A DNA stretch of 8,701 bases, taken from NCBI GenBank assembly GCA_029939535.1, contig JAOZST010000158.1, positions 1 to 8,701 on the forward strand. Reading direction: 5' to 3'. The translations under genes were made by a program, and so were the position numbers. The DNA is from NBML01 sp029939535 (GTDB lineage Bacteria; Desulfobacterota; Desulfobacteria; Desulfobacterales; Desulfobacteraceae). A model generated the notes under the pieces. That model saw nothing but the letters and a program-made list of their open reading frames with translations. It did no database searches and was not told the origin of the DNA. Of the stretch, positions 6,873 to 8,701 are shown piece after piece (within the stretch, counting starts at the first letter, position 1; every line of letters starts with the position of its first letter).

Positions 6873-7330
6873 TTCGTAAACAGGCTTTAGAAAAAATAAA
6901 AAAATACTATCTTGAACTTTTGCCCTTTAACAAGGTGCTGGGAATTGGTATTGACCTTTTAGACTATGATTCCGGTGATGCTGTGGTAAGTTTTAACATG
7001 GCACCGGATCTGATTGGAAATTCTGCAGCAGGTATCCTCCACGGGGGGGTTACAGCATCGGTGATTGATCTTACCGGAGGCTTGAGCGCACTCATCTCCT
7101 GTGTAAAATTAAATGAGGGTGCTCCCCTTGAAATTATTGAGGAAAAACTTATAGGTTCTGCCACCATTGACATGCGGGTGGATTATCTCAGGCCGGGAAA
7201 AGGAATTTCTTTTCAATGCAAAAGCCGGATCATCCGGGCCGGTTCCCGCATTGTGGTTTCAAAAATTGATCTTTTTAACGACAAAAAGATCAGAATTGCA
7301 ACAGGAACCGCCACTTATTTGATTGGGTGA
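6869..7330 (+). CDS. yigI: YigI-like hotdog-fold acyl-CoA thioesterase
   Basis: A 153-residue PaaI/4HBT-type thioesterase that would hydrolyse acyl-CoA to free acid and CoA in the cytosol. The hotdog signature is ILHGGVTASVIDLTGG, with HGG at 58-60 and the expected catalytic acid D67. It is followed by TIDMRVDYLRPG (99-110) and the end GTATYLIG. The PFNKVLGI start, the TIDxRVDYLRPG block and the closing TATYxxG closely resemble E. coli YigI (155 residues), reported as a medium/long-chain acyl-CoA thioesterase. The length matches, so I favour this over a phenylacetate-pathway PaaI. The start is fixed by AAGGA just upstream, in the last of three tandem repeats. It lies 61 bp after the methyltransferase with no hairpin between, so it probably ends the rnj-ftsK operon. 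The substrate range is inferred. Confidence 0.85.
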   Translation: MVRKQALEKIKKYYLELLPFNKVLGIGIDLLDYDSGDAVVSFNMAPDLIGNSAAGILHGGVTASVIDLTGGLSALISCVKLNEGAPLEIIEEKLIGSATIDMRVDYLRPGKGISFQCKSRIIRAGSRIVVSKIDLFNDKKIRIATGTATYLIG

Positions 7331-7346
7331 GATGAGCCAGATAATA

Positions 7347-7375
7347 ATGCCCTCTATTTATCAGATACAGGGCAT
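7347..7375. terminator. Possible hairpin between convergent genes
   Basis: ATGCCCT (7347-7353) pairs perfectly with AGGGCAT (7369-7375) around a 15-base loop, in the 56-bp gap between the thioesterase and lipoprotein stop codons. The position suits a bidirectional terminator. However, neither strand has an immediate T tract; a T-rich run begins only at 7386 on the plus strand, and it is the lysine-rich tail of the opposite gene. It is therefore a weak or non-canonical candidate. Confidence 0.35.
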
Positions 7376-7386
7376 GGGTTATGGGT

Positions 7387-8400
7387 TTATTCTTTCTTTT
7401 TTATTTTTTTAAAGGATGCTTTAAATTCCTCACAGGGGTCTTTGTAGGATACCCGCTGGGTAAACCATAGATAGTCTGACGAGGACACTGGATCAAAACC
7501 CTCCAAATCAAGGGGATGCAGATAATCGTCCAGACTGGAAGGTGTTTGATTGATTTCAGTTATTCCGATATTTGTCTGGGAAATATCAGGGTCCATGGCC
7601 TTTACCCTGTCCATGACACCCAGTTTATACTCTGTGTGGCCATTACCAATGATAACTACAATGGGATTTTTGGTATTTTTCAACTGGGTAATGGACAGGG
7701 CCATTTTATCGTTCCTGGCTGTCCAGGTATCATAGAGTCGGGATGCCATTGTTTCATTGCCCATGCCGCAGTGGACTGCTTTGAAGATTTCTTTCATATG
7801 GGTCTTATATGCTTCATTGGTAAGGTTTGTTGAAAAAATAAGTTTTTTCTCAATATCCGTAAGTCCTGCCATGCTTTTTCTGGTGATTCTGCGTTTAAGG
7901 GAGGTTGACAGGTCCAGGCCGGAAATAAGCAGGCCATTGTCCCTGGCAAGTTTGAGCAGATCATAATAATACCCCCACATGGTGTCAGACTGGGAATCCC
8001 AACCTAGCTTTTTGCGCATCTGTTTTTCCATTGCAGATTCAATTTTTTGTGAGTGATCTGCCTTGCCAGAGTCTGCAAAGTTTAGTAGCAGAGGGGTGTC
8101 CTCCATGGAAAAAAACTCAAATCCAAGAATCGGCTTTTTCCCTTTTCCAATCAGTGTTTTTATGATTCTGTACTGAATGGCATGATGCATGGGATTGTCA
8201 TGTTTTTCAGATAAATATATCACATCATAATTTGTGATTTCGTCTATCAGAGCATTAAAAGAAATTGTTTTATGTGTGCTTGTATTAATGATTTTACCAA
8301 TCAGGGGGTCCTGGCGCATGGGGTTTTTGGGCAAAGTGGCACAGGAGTGGGTCAGGGGAATAATAAACAACAGAATCAGGAATGTAAAAAGTCGTGTCAT
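7387..8400 (-). CDS. ChaN-family (haem-associated) lipoprotein
   Basis: A 337-residue protein of the ChaN family; Campylobacter ChaN is an iron-regulated, haem-binding lipoprotein, and the fold belongs to the Tiki/EreA-like group. The N-terminus is a short lipoprotein signal: TR, a hydrophobic core (4-16), then LTHSC with the likely lipidated Cys20. The lipobox is slightly atypical, with His at -2. The conserved core includes VIYLSEKHDNPMHH (E65, H67, H72, H73; usual form GExHDxxxHH) and VIIGNGH (H255). The C-terminal SDYLWFTQRV...DPCEEF block is also typical. An in-frame GTG at 8412 is possible, but GAGG at 8407-8410 is ideally placed for the ATG at 8400, so I chose that. It probably sits on the periplasmic side of a membrane. 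No haem or iron operon is nearby in the window. The upstream AT-rich TATTATATAGTATTG may hold its promoter, without a clear -35. Confidence 0.85.
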   Translation of the reverse strand: MTRLFTFLILLFIIPLTHSCATLPKNPMRQDPLIGKIINTSTHKTISFNALIDEITNYDVIYLSEKHDNPMHHAIQYRIIKTLIGKGKKPILGFEFFSMEDTPLLLNFADSGKADHSQKIESAMEKQMRKKLGWDSQSDTMWGYYYDLLKLARDNGLLISGLDLSTSLKRRITRKSMAGLTDIEKKLIFSTNLTNEAYKTHMKEIFKAVHCGMGNETMASRLYDTWTARNDKMALSITQLKNTKNPIVVIIGNGHTEYKLGVMDRVKAMDPDISQTNIGITEINQTPSSLDDYLHPLDLEGFDPVSSSDYLWFTQRVSYKDPCEEFKASFKKIKKKE

Positions 8401-8406
8401 TGAAGA

Positions 8407-8410
8407 CCTC
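8407..8410 (-). promoter_or_regulatory. Shine-Dalgarno site deciding the ChaN start
   Basis: The minus strand reads GAGG six bases before the ATG at 8400. The alternative GTG at 8412 overlaps this motif and has no Shine-Dalgarno sequence of its own, so the 337-residue product is preferred over the 341-residue one. Confidence 0.55.
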
Positions 8411-8518
8411 ACATATTTTAAAAGACGGTTTCAATACTATATAATACTTTTTTTGATATTTTTCCACTAGGATCATGAAAATGCAGGGCAATAACATGAA
8501 AACGGAGAGGATATTATT

Positions 8519-8540
8519 TTTAGAATCTTACAATTCTAAA
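8519..8540. repeat. AT-rich inverted repeat spanning the amidohydrolase stop
   Basis: TTTAGAAT (8519-8526) and ATTCTAAA (8533-8540) form a perfect 8-bp stem with a 6-base loop containing the stop codon of the amidohydrolase. It is low in GC and is not followed by a T run on the minus strand, so it is not a standard terminator. It could stabilise the mRNA 3' end or be chance. Confidence 0.4.
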
Positions 8541-8701
8541 GGAAAAATAATTTTTCTTTGATCTATGAGAAAATTTCCTTTTACCAATACCGTTGTGATG
8601 GAAAGATCTTTATCAAGCAAGACAATGTCAGCATCAAATCCTTTGGTCAATTCTCCTTTTCCAGTGAGCTGGAACAACTTTGCAGGGTTTTGAGTGATTA
8701 C
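8528..8701 (-). CDS. iadA: Amidohydrolase C-terminus, isoaspartyl-dipeptidase-like (5' end outside window)
   Basis: The last 57 codons plus stop of a gene entering from the right edge. The peptide begins VITQNPAKLFQLTGKGELTK and continues GFDADIVLLDKDLSITTVLV, then KGNFL. This is the closing beta-sandwich part of metal-dependent amidohydrolases: NPAKxxxL..KG.L..G.DAD.V.LD, then a strand ending in VxVKG. The LTGKGEL...DAD...V..KG pattern is closest to beta-aspartyl (isoaspartyl) dipeptidase IadA, which cleaves isoAsp dipeptides arising from damaged proteins. N-acetylglucosamine-6-phosphate deacetylase or a hydantoinase relative remains possible, because all catalytic residues lie outside the window. 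The tail after KGNFL is short and ends IIFPLEL. It is upstream of and codirectional with the ChaN gene, 127 bp away. Confidence 0.65.
   Translation of the reverse strand, partial: VITQNPAKLFQLTGKGELTKGFDADIVLLDKDLSITTVLVKGNFLIDQRKIIFPLEL

Noticed and set aside
7516..7966. Plus-strand frames opposite the ChaN-like gene
   Set aside because: The minus-strand frame has a signal peptide and family motifs throughout; the others are shadows.
1..8701. tRNA, rRNA, CRISPR, insertion sequence, phage or defence system
   Set aside because: No cloverleaf, regular spacer array, transposase, integrase or known defence motif was seen on either strand.

Overview
The window looks like ordinary chromosome from an anaerobic deltaproteobacterium, most likely a Desulfobacterales (Desulfobacter/Desulfobacula-like) genome. 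The clues are the RNase J–FtsK gene pair, the moderate-to-low GC with AT-rich spacers, and the flavour of the hypothetical proteins. This placement is inferred from memory of families, not from a search. No RNA genes, phage, insertion sequences, CRISPR arrays or defence genes were seen, and I found no convincing new biological system.

Left part (1–1360), minus strand: a GatB/YqeY-family protein sits directly behind the remains of a MocR-type (GntR winged-helix + aminotransferase) regulator. The regulator has lost about 150 residues from its middle, changes frame at the deletion point, and is cut off at its C-terminus where yqeY begins. Divergent from it, across a 98-bp spacer carrying repeated TTTAATAT and TTGATTTT/AAAATCAA motifs, is a ten-helix EamA/DMT transporter (1361–2245). 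A transporter divergent from a MocR gene is a classic regulator–target pair; here the regulator is broken.

Middle part (2246–7330), plus strand: a small unknown gene runs into an assembly gap of exactly 100 N (2427–2526). The gap also removes the first ~130 residues of ribonuclease J. RNase J is followed by ftsK (4-bp ATGA overlap), a small SAM-dependent methyltransferase (11-bp overlap), and 61 bp later a YigI-like hotdog thioesterase. Overlaps, common direction and lack of terminators suggest one operon. The leader of the thioesterase contains its Shine–Dalgarno sequence in three tandem 14-bp copies. FtsK carries an 18-bp tandem repeat that encodes a Ser/Gly/Asn/Lys-rich loop between membrane helices.

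Right part (7331–8701), minus strand: a ChaN-family lipoprotein converges on the thioesterase gene. At the window edge are the last 57 codons of an amidohydrolase resembling isoaspartyl dipeptidase.
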